64,000 nt of DNA from Knufia peltigerae (lineage: Eukaryota > Ascomycota > Eurotiomycetes > Chaetothyriales > Trichomeriaceae): positions 62,001 through 126,000 of the forward strand of contig JAPDRN010000071.1 in assembly GCA_030247855.1 (NCBI GenBank), read 5' to 3'. The number at the start of each line of letters is the position of its first letter. Position 1 is the stretch's first letter. A program made the position numbers and the translations under genes. A model generated the notes under the pieces. The model did no database searches, was not told where the DNA came from, and was given only the letters and a program-made list of their open reading frames with translations. This document shows, in pieces, positions 34,278 through 46,763 of this stretch.

Positions 34278-36489
34278 ATGTCTTCTCAAATCTCGCCTTA
34301 TGAGAAGGTGCACACAGGTCTATGGACGGACTGGACTCACGGGCGCGCCCAAGGGTTGACACTCACCGTGACAACGTCTCAAGGAGCATACCTGATTGCC
34401 TTCCTTGCCATCTTCGTCCGGCTAGCTGGGAGTCACTTATGGGACTTACTATGCTACGCATGGTTTCATGCGCGACAGACGACAGGCCCACGCGATGGAC
34501 TCTATCATCAACAACAGGCGCTCCTTCGCAACAATCTCTCTGACAATCGAGCTATTTGGCAGTTCTCCGCTGCTGGCTATGCATGGCGTAACAAGGTCCC
34601 AGGATCGATTCGAAGAACAATACCCTTTCTATTCACGGCGCTCATTTACTTCCTTTCCTTCTCCGCAGCGGGCATCTTCTCCTCAAATGTCGCCAGTGTT
34701 CAGTCCACCGTTCTCATCAGTGGCCCGGTGTGTGGAGAGCTCCCTGACGTCCAGGTATTCAACGTGAGCGGTATGATCAAGCAGGCTTTTGTCTCTACAT
34801 GGCGATTGAGTGCCTGGAAGAATGCCCAGATCTCTTCAAGCAGTTGTCATGCATACAACACCACCGGACCGCAACAATATTTCCAGGACTGCAAGGCCTG
34901 GGGCCGCCAATTCGTTCCGTGGAATGTGACTGCTGGTCTTGAATGCCCTTTCGCGAACGAAATGTGCCGAGATGGACTTACGGTTCAAGTCGAGACACCA
35001 TTCATCGATTCCCACTTGCATTTGGGCATCAACGCGCCAGCAAAAGATCGGATACAAATGCGCAATGTTAGTCAAGTATCAAAATCGCTTGAGTTTTGAC
35101 TGACAAATTCCACAGGTCATGCGATGCACCCCGGTGACCATCGACGGGTTCAAGTCCGACATGTTGACTTGGAACGAAACCACCTTGAGTAATGAGTACT
35201 ACGAACCGGAAACAGCCCCTGTCCAGGGGTATTTGGGGTATTCATATGGTGAAGAAACGACACTAGGTTCGAACTATACCTTTATATACTACAACACAAG
35301 CTTTGGTGCTGCACTTGGAAACCTGCAAGCTCCATCCTACATGATGGACGTTGAGTTCGCCGACGCCACTGATATCAATCCCGGAACATTTGATCCCATT
35401 CCGCAACTCAATCGAACAGATGCGGATGTCGCTTTATGGTTTATTATGCAAGATCAGCTGGCTTTCGTGACCCGTGTTGACGATCCCATCTTCCAAGCGG
35501 ATGTCTCAGTGGTCGAAGAGGTCATCACGAGTGATGGAGATCTCATAAACATGACGTACTGGACACCCTCAGAACCACTCACCGTCCTCGGTTGTGCGCA
35601 ACAGTGGCAGTGGTGCAATGGTGAACATCACTGCACTCCATTGGCGGGAATAGTAGATCAAGACATTAGCAGTCTCAATTACAGTGCCCGACAACAGTCT
35701 CTGTTCGACCGAATTCAGTACACCGTCCAAGGTGCAAACATGAATCTCATGACTGTTGGGCTCGGGAACGATGCTCTCCTTGCGTCGACGGCTTCCGGAT
35801 GGGGCATGGCAGGTTCGTCGTTGCCCAACGATCAATGGATGCGGGAAGTCGACCATTGGTACAGCATGTTCTGGAACAGTGTGCAGCAATTCACCGCACA
35901 GTATTCCGTCGGAGATGGGGTTGCGGACCAGGATAAATACCGAGTACCACCAAGCGAGGAGGACAAGTGGATGTGCGGTGCTCAGATGGTACAAAGAAGT
36001 GACTATTCGTCCTTCAACATGCTCGGCGTCCTGCTGATACTTGTTCTCGGCGCATTCTTCGTTCTCTTGAATACAGCCTTGGACCCGATGATCCAGTGGT
36101 TCCGCCGCAGACGAGCACGCAAAGCCGGTGTGCCCTGGCTATCGGTCTGGCGCAGACATCACCTGCTTCAAATCGAAAGCGCTGCTTTCTCGGAAGCAGG
36201 CCTGGGTACGTGGTCGCATGATTCACTTGTACCCACGTCAACAGACGCAGGTTCCTTCAGTTCGCCACTCGCGCAACAACAATATATGAAGCTTGATGCA
36301 AGCAGTTCACAAAATTCCGGTTCTGTGTATCAGGACAAAATTGATGCCAAGGGAGCAGGAGAAGAGACCATCTCTTTACCTTCGCCTACTTCTCCGACTG
36401 CCACTTTGCGACAAGACAGCATACAACATACACGGCAGAGATTAAAGCTGGAGGATTGGGTTAAGCGTTGGAATTTTCGCAAAGGTTGA
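34278..36489 (+). CDS. Large fungal membrane protein with glycosylated ectodomain
   Basis: Two exons, 34278-35066 and 35116-36489, encode 720 residues. Two membrane segments lie near the N-terminus (~37-55, AYLIAFLAIFVRL; ~111-132, FLFTALIYFLSFSAAGIF) and one near residues 565-585 (MLGVLLILVLGAFFVLL). Between the second and third is a ~430-residue domain with many NxS/T sites (NVSG, NTTG, NVTA, NETT, NYTF, NTSF, NRTD, NMTY, NYSA) and several cysteines, so it is probably luminal or extracellular. The C-terminal tail is basic, then Ser-rich. I recognise the layout from uncharacterised fungal proteins but know no function. The ATG at 34278 has A at -3; another in frame at 34197 is possible. Confidence 0.85.
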
Positions 36490-37178
36490 GCTCGCTCTTG
36501 CAAGCAGATGAGGATCGTAGGAGTCTTGGGAACAATAAAGTCGATATTGCATGATGTGATGATGACAGTTCATTCGACGTGGCCTACTCTAGCCATATCA
36601 ATCATTGCTGGATGGGACAATGAGGAAAGTGGATGATAGGGAGTCAGGTCTGTAATGGATGATGAAATAATAGAAGCCCGCAATACATACAGCAACAGGG
36701 AATTTCTGGGAGGCTGTTGTTGAGTTTCATCGTATTCGTATCGTAGATAAGATAAAGGAGGACGGGATCATGTGACCTTTGAGTACTTTGTATTAGTTCG
36801 GAAGATACGGAGTATGAAAGCGCTACAGAATGACGTGGAAGGTGGTAAGACAAACATCTGGCCAGAGTCGAATCATGAAGCCCTGTGAATATTATCTGCG
36901 GTGGAAGACAGCGATAACTGATCCTGACCACCTGTAATCTTTCCCAGTGGAAATGATCTTCCACTCGGTTCCAGAACTTCATGTCAAATTCTCGGCATAA
37001 CATGACTTCATATCTCGATCTCCAATTCTATTGATCAACATCGTTCTGGACATTTTGATACGGGCCACCAAGATTTTCGCCGACGGCGAATCGAGCCTTT
37101 TTACATGATGGTTTTGCATCACCGTGTCTGTCCAAGAAGAACGTCTCGGATTCAACAAAACCACGACAGACACGAAAA
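36490..37178. other. Intergenic, membrane protein to Zn2Cys6 regulator
   Basis: One TACGGAGTA copy at 36806. No gene supported. Confidence 0.5.
36806..36814 (+). repeat. TACGGAGTA dispersed 9-mer
   Basis: Sixth exact copy, intergenic. Confidence 0.6.
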
Positions 37179-39378
37179 ATGGACCCACGAGCTCGAGTTG
37201 CTCACGCGTGTGACAGGTGCCGTCGAATGCGGACAAAATGTTCGGGGGGATTGAGATGCACCAAGTGCGAGATGGATGGAGTGGAATGCGTGTACAGCGA
37301 CAGGAAAAGAGAAAAGGCCAGAAAAGAACTCATTGAGAGCAAAAGTAGCGTGCTTGACTTGCAAGCAAAGAACGACCGACTTGCGAATTTGTTGGCGGAC
37401 CTCATCGCCGAATCCAACATCGATTCAGATGCCCGGACACAGGCTGTACAATTCATGGAGGTACCGTAGTCCCGATCATTTGGTCTCTATTCCTTTATGG
37501 CGAAGATTGACAGACATTTTTGTAGGACCTAGAGCATGAAGATATGCTGCAGAATGTCACGTCAAACCCGGGGTCAGCACGCTTGCCTCGAGATACAACC
37601 GGGCAAAATACTCCCACGATGGGCGACAAAGATCCCGAACACTTTCCAGACCAGCCAGAGTATAACGAACCTTCGAGATGGCGGTCACCTTCGGAGTTCA
37701 ACCTGGTCGGTCCATCGCGGCTCTCCCACTTATCTCGACTGATCTTGACCGACAACGAATCGTCTCCGCATTCCCAGCGGCCATCGGCATGGACGCAAAC
37801 CACCAACAATGATAATCTTGTACAACACTTGATAGCCCTCTACTTTTGCTGGGAATACCCCGTTTTTGCCAGCTTGTCTCGAGAACATTTCCTCCTCGAT
37901 TTTCACACCGGCAACCAGAGATTCTGTTCTCCTTTACTCGTCAACGCAATTCTTGCCCTGGGCGCTCGATATAGTGATCTTCCAGAGGCGCGCAAATATG
38001 AAGACAACCCGTCTTCGGCCGGCGACCACTTCTACGAAGAGGCACAACGGCTGTTGGGCTATGAAGATGTCCCGTCACTCACCAAAGTCCAAGCACTTGG
38101 CCTGATGTCGCTGAGGCAGGCGAGCTGCGGGAACGACATGAGCGGGTGGCACCTCTCTCGGTACGCAATGAGAACGGCCCTCGATCTCGGTTTGCACATG
38201 GCAGACTCGCAGGACCGACGCGCGGACCGGTTGTTGTATTCCAATCCAGAACGTCAAGTTAGTGCCGCCACATTCTGGGGATGTTATACTTTGGAACAGT
38301 ACGTATGAAGACAACTTCCTCTCGCGTCGCTTTGCTGATCTGTAACTTTTACACAGGGCATGGTCACTTTGTGTGGGACGACAATCTCAAGTCACTCCTG
38401 AAGAGGTGGCGGTTCAAAAGCCCATCAAGATCGACGAGATCGAACACGAGCCCTGGAGACCATATTCAGATCAAGGGGTCGACCCGGATCCTACCCTTCA
38501 CCAACCAAGTAATATGAGGTCCGTGTACAAGATATTCGCGGAGCTTGCACAGCTTGTGCACAAGACGAACTTGTGTTTGCAGTCCGAAGACACGCGAGAC
38601 ATTACGTCCTCGGTGCGCGCCCTTTATACTGAATACCTCCAGTTCTACAGTTCACTTCCAGACGCGCTCCGGCTCGGCAGAAACTCGACACCACCTGTAT
38701 TGTTCGCACAGTGAGTATCTGCCTATACTATGTTCTTGTTGACTACAATAACTGTGACACCGTGGAACTAATACCTGTTCTTCCTCTAGCATATTCTATC
38801 ATTTCGCTGTTTTACTCCTCTTCAGACCGTTCTACAATACAGGCATCTTCGACACCGTCCCGGCCACACGACTGATTTGCATAGAAGCAACCGAGAACAT
38901 TTTGTCTCTCCTCAAGGCTTATCAGAGTTTGTACTCTCTACGTCGAACTCCCGCATTCATGCCGTACATTGTCATGTCTGCTGAACTCGCACGCATGGCG
39001 GACCACAAAACACGAACAACAGTGGAGGGTCGCGATCGCGAAGTTTACAGGACACCCAGCATCCGGTACCTGAGGGAACTGGCCCTGTCACACCCCTTCG
39101 CCGTACGGGCAATGTTGATCTGCAAGTTTTTTGTGGACGGGTGGAAGATCGACTTGGCCCCCGAAGACGACTGTGAGGTCCCCTTTGGCCTGGCCAAGAA
39201 CGAGGACGGCATGGCCTTGTCCCATGCCGTCACCTTTTTCCGACCGGACGAAGACCTGGAACGGCACCACACTGGACATGCGAGCTCGTCGCCGCTCAGC
39301 CACAGGCCGACGTCGAGACTACGGTTTGTGCCGTTTCCGCAACAGGGCGCGCATCTGGGCAGTATGGCACTTCTCTGA
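37179..39378 (+). CDS. Zn2Cys6 transcription factor with fungal-specific TF domain
   Basis: Four exons, 37179-37460, 37526-38298, 38357-38710 and 38790-39378, encode 665 residues. The zinc cluster at the very N-terminus has Cys11, 14, 21, 27, 30 and 37 (ACDRCRRMRTKC..LRCTKC). A short coiled-coil dimerisation helix follows (SSVLDLQAKNDRLANLLADLIAE). The fungal-specific domain begins around LVQHLIALYFCWEYPVFASLSREHFLLDF and includes NAILALGARYSDL, EEAQRLL, KVQALGLMSLRQ, RTALDLGLHMAD and AATFWGCYTLEQAWSLCVGR. It probably binds CGG-type sites in the nucleus. Target genes are not obvious from the neighbours. All three introns have good GT and AG sites. Confidence 0.92.
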
Positions 39379-39826
39379 CCTTCTTTCCTGAGTACCTCCA
39401 GGTAGCTTTTGAGCTGGTCTTGGCTTCTAATGAATTGTGTGCAAAACAGATCTCATACTTGATCATGGTGGTCAGTCGACTTAGGATTTGTTTGTGATAT
39501 CAGTACAAAGAAAAAGAGTGTCACGAGAGTGTATCGCACAAAAAGGTACTGAAAATAGGTACATGTAGGTAAATTAATTTCTCAATCAAAAGTTGCTCAA
39601 TCTCAAGTCTCGGTTTTGAGTTCCGACAGACTGTCCATGCAGCGTAACCTGTTTCGAGCCCTGACGGTTTGAATCTCGACATCAAATATAAGATGAAAAG
39701 TACGAAGGATGACCCTGACTGGGATGTTTCAAGATAGACAGCTACCATTCGACATTCCTCGCCCGTACATACGAGTCCCAGCAACAACAAAACAAGACAA
39801 GGTCCAATCTCCAAGACGCTGCCGTC
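39379..39826. other. Intergenic between convergent regulator and GT2 genes
   Basis: 3' flanks; nothing else recognised. Confidence 0.5.
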
Positions 39827-42800
39827 TCAAAAGGTGAACTGCATCAGTCCCGGGTTCAACACCAACGGCAAGAGAAAATGAAACGCCACGACCAGCGCCA
39901 GCGGCCAGACGGCGGTGAAGCCGGTGATCAACCAGTAGTGAGGGACGACATGTCCGAGAGGGCCGACGCCGGCGAGGACGACCATGGCGGTGACCGTGAC
40001 GACGCAAAAGGAAAAGGTGAATTTGAACCGGCGGAGGATGACGGGGACCTCGTCGAAGAAGGAAGTGCGCGTCGCCTCTTTGGCCGTCGCGCCCCACGTC
40101 ATGTCGATCGACAACATGTGCGACGCGATGGCCTGGGAGACGTGCAGAGAGATGCCGCCGAGGAAGATGGTCAGGAGAGGTAACCATTTGAGGTTCTCAA
40201 AGAGGCAGCCGAGGAGGGAACGACCAGAGACGCGCTGGATAAGATCACGATTAGTTAAAACTTTGCCAGAAGTTTCTTTCTTTATTGATATTTTACTTTT
40301 CGTTTCAAAAAAAAAGGGAATTTCTCTCTTCTCCCGCAAGGGAAAGTAAAGAGGTCAGGGAGGAATGGGTCGAGTAGATTGACTCACATAGCGTAATACT
40401 GCTAGGGACACAGTACCGAGAGCCTGAAAGACAATGACAATCGAAAAGTAAATCTTGAACGAGTCGACGTAGTAATGGTCGAGGTAGCCGTTGAACCAGC
40501 CGATGAGGAAGTAATTCATGACCGTGAGGATCCTGTGGGCAAGAGAGGAATGAGCCGACTGTCAGCCTCGCTCGTTCTACGAGGCAGTAAAATGGAACAT
40601 GTATTGATCTGTCCGAACATGGGAGTCTGGACAGTGCCATGTGCCGTAGAAATACAACCCCCCAAAAAACTTACCAAGCAGAAGCAATGGCATAGTACGT
40701 GCCAATATAAGACATGATTGTGATCTTTGCCATTAATGACATGTTTGAGAGTCTTGTAAGCCCCGATACACCAAGAAGAAGTCAGTATGATGATCATATC
40801 GGGAAGAGGTGTTGGGTGGTCGTCCCAAACAGTAGATGCATCGTACCGGACGGGATTTTCGAAACAAAGAAGGACTTACAAGAACCTGCGGAACAATGGT
40901 GTGATGGGTCCCTTTGTGGCCCAATATCGTAATGGATTGAAAATGAGTTCAGAGCAGCCTGGTTGCAAAATCAAAGATCGACATCAGCGTTTGTTTCCTC
41001 TTTGCTTCCCGTGGGTATGGAAGACGGAGATGGCTCATGACGTACCGTACGCGTACTTTTCCCATCTTGCCAACTCGTCGTAAACCGTCAACGAGACACC
41101 TTCTTGGAATCCCTCGGGTCCAAAGTAAGTGCTGAAACGTAAATCGTAACCCTTGGATTGCAACCGGAGCGCCATGTCGAAATCTTCCGACACGGTAGTC
41201 TCGGCCCAGTATTTTTCGACGGCCAACCCGTTTTTGGCGCTGTCTTCGTCGTCGTTGTCGTCCATATAGGCAATGTCCTGCAGCGCCGACCATCTCAAGA
41301 TGGCATTGTGGCCGACAAAGGGAGCAATGTCCCCGTTGGCCACCGCGAATTGAATCGCCGTGTAGACTAGGTTGGTGAAGAACGTGATGCCGTTTTCGAA
41401 GAAGCTGGAAGTGACGTTCATGACGCCCGAACTATATTGAACGATGGCCACCTGTGGAGAGGCTTCCATCTCGCTCACCATGTCGAGGAAGCAGTCGGCT
41501 GGCACCCGGGTGTCGGAGTCGATGATCAGAATGTAATCGCCAATGCGCACGTCGCCGTCGGCCCACGTCCGACCTTGATCCTCCTTCAAGACCTGGCCGA
41601 GCATGTCTCGGTAGGCATTGTCTTCATCTTGCTGTGACCATGTTTCGTGGCGAGAAACTCTGGCTAGACCGTCCTCAATACGAGCAGAGATGTTCATGGC
41701 ATAATTCATGTTGGACGCCTTTTTGAACTTTCCAGGTCTGATGAAAGCCTTTTCTCCGTCTTGGACATTTGGGCTTGGGTTGTGCTTGGGACGAGCAACC
41801 CAGCCAATGTTGTGTTCCTCGTAGTACTCTTGACGTTCCTTTACCTGATCGACGGAGAGAAGTTGCATTCCGTCGTCATTGACAAAGATGTTGACGCTTC
41901 CCCCTTGCATTTCATACGTGGAGATTGCTTCACGAATCGACACCATTGTCGGGTCAATGACGCCCCAGAGCCTGTTTCGGTAATTAACTTTTGCTCGTAG
42001 AGGAGATGTGAGAGGAAACCTCACCCTTCTTTGTATACGGGACATTGGACGGTTACATGAGGCAGAGTGTCTGTCTCAAGTCTCCTTGAACGGACACCAG
42101 AAAATGAGCGGGAGTTGGAGTCCATTTGATTGACCGGTCCAACGACTTGTGAGATTCCATTGACCAATGTCTGGAAGAAGAACCAGCCGAGCCAAATCTG
42201 GGGAAAGATGACAATGGCCAGGATAAGTCGAAGGTAGCTATGCTCGGTTTTGACCTCAATCGCCACTTTCCGCCAACCCAGACCGATGGTGAGAACAACC
42301 AAGATGGCCACGAAGGACATGAGGATCGATTGATACAGCAGTGTTTTTCGGGGCTTGTCGTCATACCGGCGTCCCTCTTCCTCGGAGCCAGTGTCCACTT
42401 TCTCTACGAGGTTGATAGAAGGTGTCTTGCTGGGCGGTGCACCTCTGACAACAATGTTCTCGTCTTTCCAGAGCAGGGAAACAAGGTGTTGCTCGATCTG
42501 CTCTGCTCGGCTGATGATCTGCTCGGGATCGTTATGCCACACGACCAAAAGGCCCAGATCTCGAATGAATGCCGCAAAGTGATGCTTCTTACAGTCCGAC
42601 AGGTAAGTGATGTCAGGAAGCACCTGGATCCGCAGGCTATCAAGGTACGGAACATAGGGAAGTTGCGAAGTTTGTAAGAAGGATTGAATGACGTCCGTAT
42701 TCACGGTCATGGCAACCTATTGCAATTAGCATCAGATATCACCAAGAAGCGAGTGGACAAACCTTGACATTCAGCCGACCAATTTGCTCGAATAGGCCAT

Positions 42801-43101
42801 GCTGAGTGAACAGCAACTTGGTTGGCTGACAAATGAAGTCATTTTTGGCTCTTTTCAGAACCACACCTTCCTCGAAGTCACTGTTTGACCAGAGCTTTTC
42901 CATCTGTCGTTGACGAAGAAACTTGACCATAATGTCGCATTTGAAGGCGCCAGCAGTGCCCAACGGTGCCATCGAGTCAGCCTCGGAGGCCACAGACATC
43001 TGTGAAGGCGATCGAGGGAAACAAGGTGGCTCCAAAGCAGACTGCGAGCTGTCCGTAGAGTATGCCGATGTGGGAGTTCGTGGTATCCGATCCATCTCCA
43101 T
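39827..43101 (-). CDS. Processive type-2 glycosyltransferase of the fungal GT2 family
   Basis: Seven exons, 43101-42763, 42716-42025, 41971-41046, 40958-40880, 40752-40675, 40532-40388 and 40234-39827, encode 888 residues. An N-terminal ~250-residue fungal region (KFLRQRQMEKLW, LKRAKNDFICQPTKLLFTQHG) is followed by two membrane segments and the GT2 catalytic domain. Catalytic acids are visible in NIFVNDDGMQ, LIIDSDTRVP and TVSEDFDMALRL. The remaining exons encode further membrane segments (MSYIGTYYAIASAW, MNYFLIGWFNGYL, and others). It resembles the plant-pathogen GT2 proteins (Zymoseptoria, Fusarium) needed for hyphal growth on solid surfaces; it is not a chitin synthase. The polymer made is unknown. 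Two exons are under 80 bases; the exon 5 acceptor (ACAAG) is weak, so that junction is least sure. Confidence 0.88.
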
Positions 43102-44435
43102 GATGAAAGGAATTCGTTGGTTGACTGGCTACACCAAAGACTCGCGGACCGGAGGTGGTTTTTCGCACAAGGATGAAAATGATAGAGTGAACCACGGAAC
43201 AAGCGATAGAGTTTAGCAGCAATAGAGAGGATTCAGAGGTGAAAGGAACTAGGAGAGAACCACTGCTATGCAATCACAGAGCCGCGGTGTAAGAAATCTC
43301 TCTACTCTACCGATCACTTCAGGGGTTTGTTCAGAGCATTGCACTTTTGAGCTTCGACTCATGGAGTGGAACCTTCGGCCCATCTGGGTCCATGCTCTTT
43401 TTTCCTTCCTGTGCGATAAGTAGTATGGTTGGGAAAGGAGTCAACGTCGCCTCGAAACCGTTGTTCCATGGCCGAGCCTCGACCGAGATAAGTCACCACA
43501 AGCAGAAATTCGTAACGTAGTTGTGGAATCTTGATTATCCGGAAACTTAGACATTGGAACAAAAAAAAGTCGTGGTATCATCTGATAGGCTCATGTTTCC
43601 AGCATATTGAGCCAAAGTTTGGCTGGTATATGTAGGAAGAGGAAGATTAGATAGCTTATTTGGATCATAAATTGAGACATTCAAGATTTGGAAAGTGTGT
43701 ATCAGACGAGATGGCTCTTCCTGGCCGATTGAACAAGGCCCATTGGGTAACCCAAGGCAGAGTAGTGCGAATGGAAGAGATATTTCGTCGCGGGCACACG
43801 AATCGACGGTATTGATGCCGCCAGAGTTGTCCGGTGTCTTTTTTTTCTCTACCGGTTTTCCCAAAAGACATTATGTGGTATTCCTCGTTCGTAGTCGGGG
43901 CTGATCGAGCGAGAACGATTTGAGGCAAGATTGTGAAGAACAAGCAGCATTGTACCAGGTATGGCATATTCGCTTGGCAGGAGGCCGAGGATTTGTGCCT
44001 TCGACCAAAATTCTGGGAAGCTTGGTCAGGTTTTCTCCAATGTAGGCGAGTGTCAACTCTTGTGAAGAGTGCCATGTCTTATATTTTAGGAACACTGGTT
44101 TCTGGCCTCGGCATCATATGCTGGGGAGAGTTGCTAATTTTGGGACAAAGAAAAATCCAGTGCCAGGGGCTTGATGTTGCTACCCGAACCGTGAGATGCT
44201 CGTGTGGGATAGGCCAAGGTGTTGAAGCGTAGTCAAGATGGAGAGATTCGTTTCCGTTTGAAAGTGGCTCGACAGTTGCTAATCATGCGTTAGCGTGACG
44301 GAACTATATCTTGAGTCTCAGCTGAAGCTTCACAAGGGTCCGAAGGAGTAGGAAAGCCATGTTTAGTCTGGAAGCTTCACAACCAACTTCATCTTCTGTA
44401 ATCATTCGTACCGATCCTGAGCCTTTCCTGTTGAT
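43102..44435. other. Divergent promoter region, GT2 and GH16
   Basis: 1.3 kb between two gene starts. Minus frames at 43547-43864 and 43665-44075 lack family features. No repeat recognised. Confidence 0.45.
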
Positions 44436-45966
44436 ATGGCATCCTCATTGTGGGAGAAAGATGTGGCCATCGGACATCTGGAGCGATCAACACCAGCAAG
44501 TCCGCCCCAAAAGGGTCATGGCCCATCTTTGTATAGTTCAGATGCTGCATCTCCTCATCCTTCCCCTGCTCCAAAGTACTTCCGGTCACGACGTAAGGCC
44601 AAGGGCGAAATCGACAAGCCATGGCTCGACAAGAAAGACTCTCGACAAAAATGGTTGACTATTTTTCCATTGATGGGCCTCGTCATTGGATTCGTGCTGT
44701 CAGGCTACCTCGTATATGATGGCCTTGCATCCGTCGAGACACCAGTATACTGCACGGTATATGAAGACGATTTTGCTAATGGATTTGACGAAAAAATTTG
44801 GACCAAAGAGGTGGAGGTTGGCGGCTTTGGTAATGGTCAATTCGATGAAACAACAAGCACCGACGAGAATGTCTTCGTCAAAGAGGGTATTCTGACCATC
44901 AAACCTACCTTGCAAGATGCTCTCTTGATTGAGACGAACAACGTGATCAATCTGACGGCGGATGGGCTCTGCACTGGTGACGACTGGAAAAGTTGCGTGG
45001 TGAGCACCAACACCACCAACGGAACCATTGTCAATCCTGTAAAGAGCGCTCGCATCAACACGAGAAAAGGAGCGTCAATCCAATATGGTCGGGTCGAGGT
45101 GGTGGCAAAGATGCCGGAAGGTGACTGGCTTTGGCCAGCTATATGGATGTTGCCTGTGAGGAATACATACGGTCCTTGGCCAATGAGCGGAGAGGTGTGT
45201 ACTGCACTTTATGATGGCCGAACAGATGCTCACAGACTCAGATCGATATTGCCGAGTCTCGAGGGAACAACTGGTCCTACCCAATGGGAGGAAACAATAT
45301 CGTCAGTTCAACCCTTCATTGGGGACCTGATATTGTCAATGATGCGTGGTGGAGAACAAATTCTCGACAGAATGCGTTGCATACTACCTATTCTGACGGG
45401 TTTCGTAAGAATACATGAACTAGAGTGACCGAAATGTTGTTGACAGGATTTCCAGATACCTATGGCCTTGAATGGACACCAGATCATTTGTATACATACA
45501 TTGACACTCGCCTGATGCAGGTGTTGTACACCAAGTTCAAGAAACCTTTTTGGCAGCGTGGCAACTTTCCACTTTCGGGTAATAATGGCACATCTTTCGT
45601 CGATCCGTGGTCTCAGACGGGGAGTTCTGACACTCCTTTCGACGAGGCATTCTTCTTGATAATGAATGTGGCTGTCGGCGGCACCAACGGATGGTTCCAA
45701 GATGGCAAGGGCGGCAAGCCGTGGGTGGATCAATCACCAACGGCGAAGAAAGACTGTAAGTTCACATTCCAGTTGTTCCACCAGCGAAGCTAACAGATCT
45801 GTCCAAGTCTGGGAAGCGAAAGAACGTTAGTTTCCGGTAGCTCCTAAAATCACCACCAGTACTGACAAGCTCTGCAGAATGGTATCCAACATGGCAAAAG
45901 AATAATGAAATGCAGATCAAGAGCGTCAAGATGTGGCAGAGAAAGGGCTATGGGGCATGCAGATAG
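44436..45966 (+). CDS. Membrane-anchored GH16 family glucanase/transglycosylase
   Basis: Five exons, 44436-45194, 45242-45404, 45456-45755, 45808-45825 and 45878-45966, encode 442 residues. A basic, Pro-rich cytosolic N-terminus is followed by a signal anchor (~73-95, WLTIFPLMGLVIGFVLSGYLVY), then a GH16 domain. Family blocks: FGNGQFDETT, SARINTRKGASIQYGRVEVVAKMPEGDWLWPAIWMLP, the catalytic EIDIAE (Glu253, Asp255, Glu258), SSTLHWGP, DGFHTYGLEWTPDHLYTYID, NVAVGGTNGWFQDG and WYPTW. The first intron falls exactly after the catalytic Glu253. Exon 4 is an 18-base microexon encoding part of FWEAKEQ. The domain acts on beta-1,3-glucans, probably in cell-wall remodelling. Confidence 0.9.
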
Positions 45967-46763
45967 CCGTGTATCTTTCCAGTCAAGAAGACTGATTTGG
46001 ACGAGGAACCGCCAGTCAAAAAGCATGACTGAGGCAGATGTACTGTATCTTGAGCACGAAGGCGATATCCGAAATTGTGGGTGTACGAAGTAGTTCCAGC
46101 TCTTCAAAGAAACCGGAGAATTCTAGGATCTAGCTCGTTCACCACCTGGCAACAGCAACATGTCTCGAAAAGGGAGGGTGCAGGATCGTTCGGTATAGGT
46201 AATTATATCACGCCGCAGAGCAATCGTGTACGCGTACGAGTTCACAGCAGCTGCAGTGAAAGTGGCTGTCGAGGGCTGGAGCCAGAGGAGTGAACAGGGT
46301 TGAGGTAAGATTGCACCTTGACAAGCCATTGCCAAAGGAGTCATGATCATTGAAGTGTAAAAGGTGGTGAGGAATGAATGAATGAATGTCATGTGGTCAT
46401 GACCGCAGGTGCGAAATGCCAAAATCAAAGCTAGACTGCATTTAGTAATATCGCACTCTCGTCGGCGCAGATTCGGTTGAGTTCAATTACCATTACTACT
46501 TACCGTACAGACGTTGAGTACCAATTATAAAATGCTGGAGATGTCCGCAACGAACGCTCCAGACTATCTTTTGTTTCTCCCAACTATTCCTTTCTGACAA
46601 TTGATATAAGAAGCTTGATTGGCGGGCGGAGCCGGCCGTGTTTTTCGATAAGCTCATCCCCATATCAACTTGCCTCCTCGATCGTGTCCATGACCTCTAC
46701 AAGTCTCAGTATCGACCTTAGCTACTCCATAACGACTGCTGTAGAACGTGGCCATTATTCATA
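45967..46763. other. Intergenic, GH16 to 2OG oxygenase
   Basis: Upstream of the oxygenase. A GGCGGAG motif near 46624 resembles the cluster motif core CTCCGCC on the other strand. No gene supported. Confidence 0.45.

Noticed and set aside
43665..44075. 136-codon minus frame between GT2 and GH16
   Set aside because: No recognisable motif, unusual composition, and it sits in a divergent promoter region.
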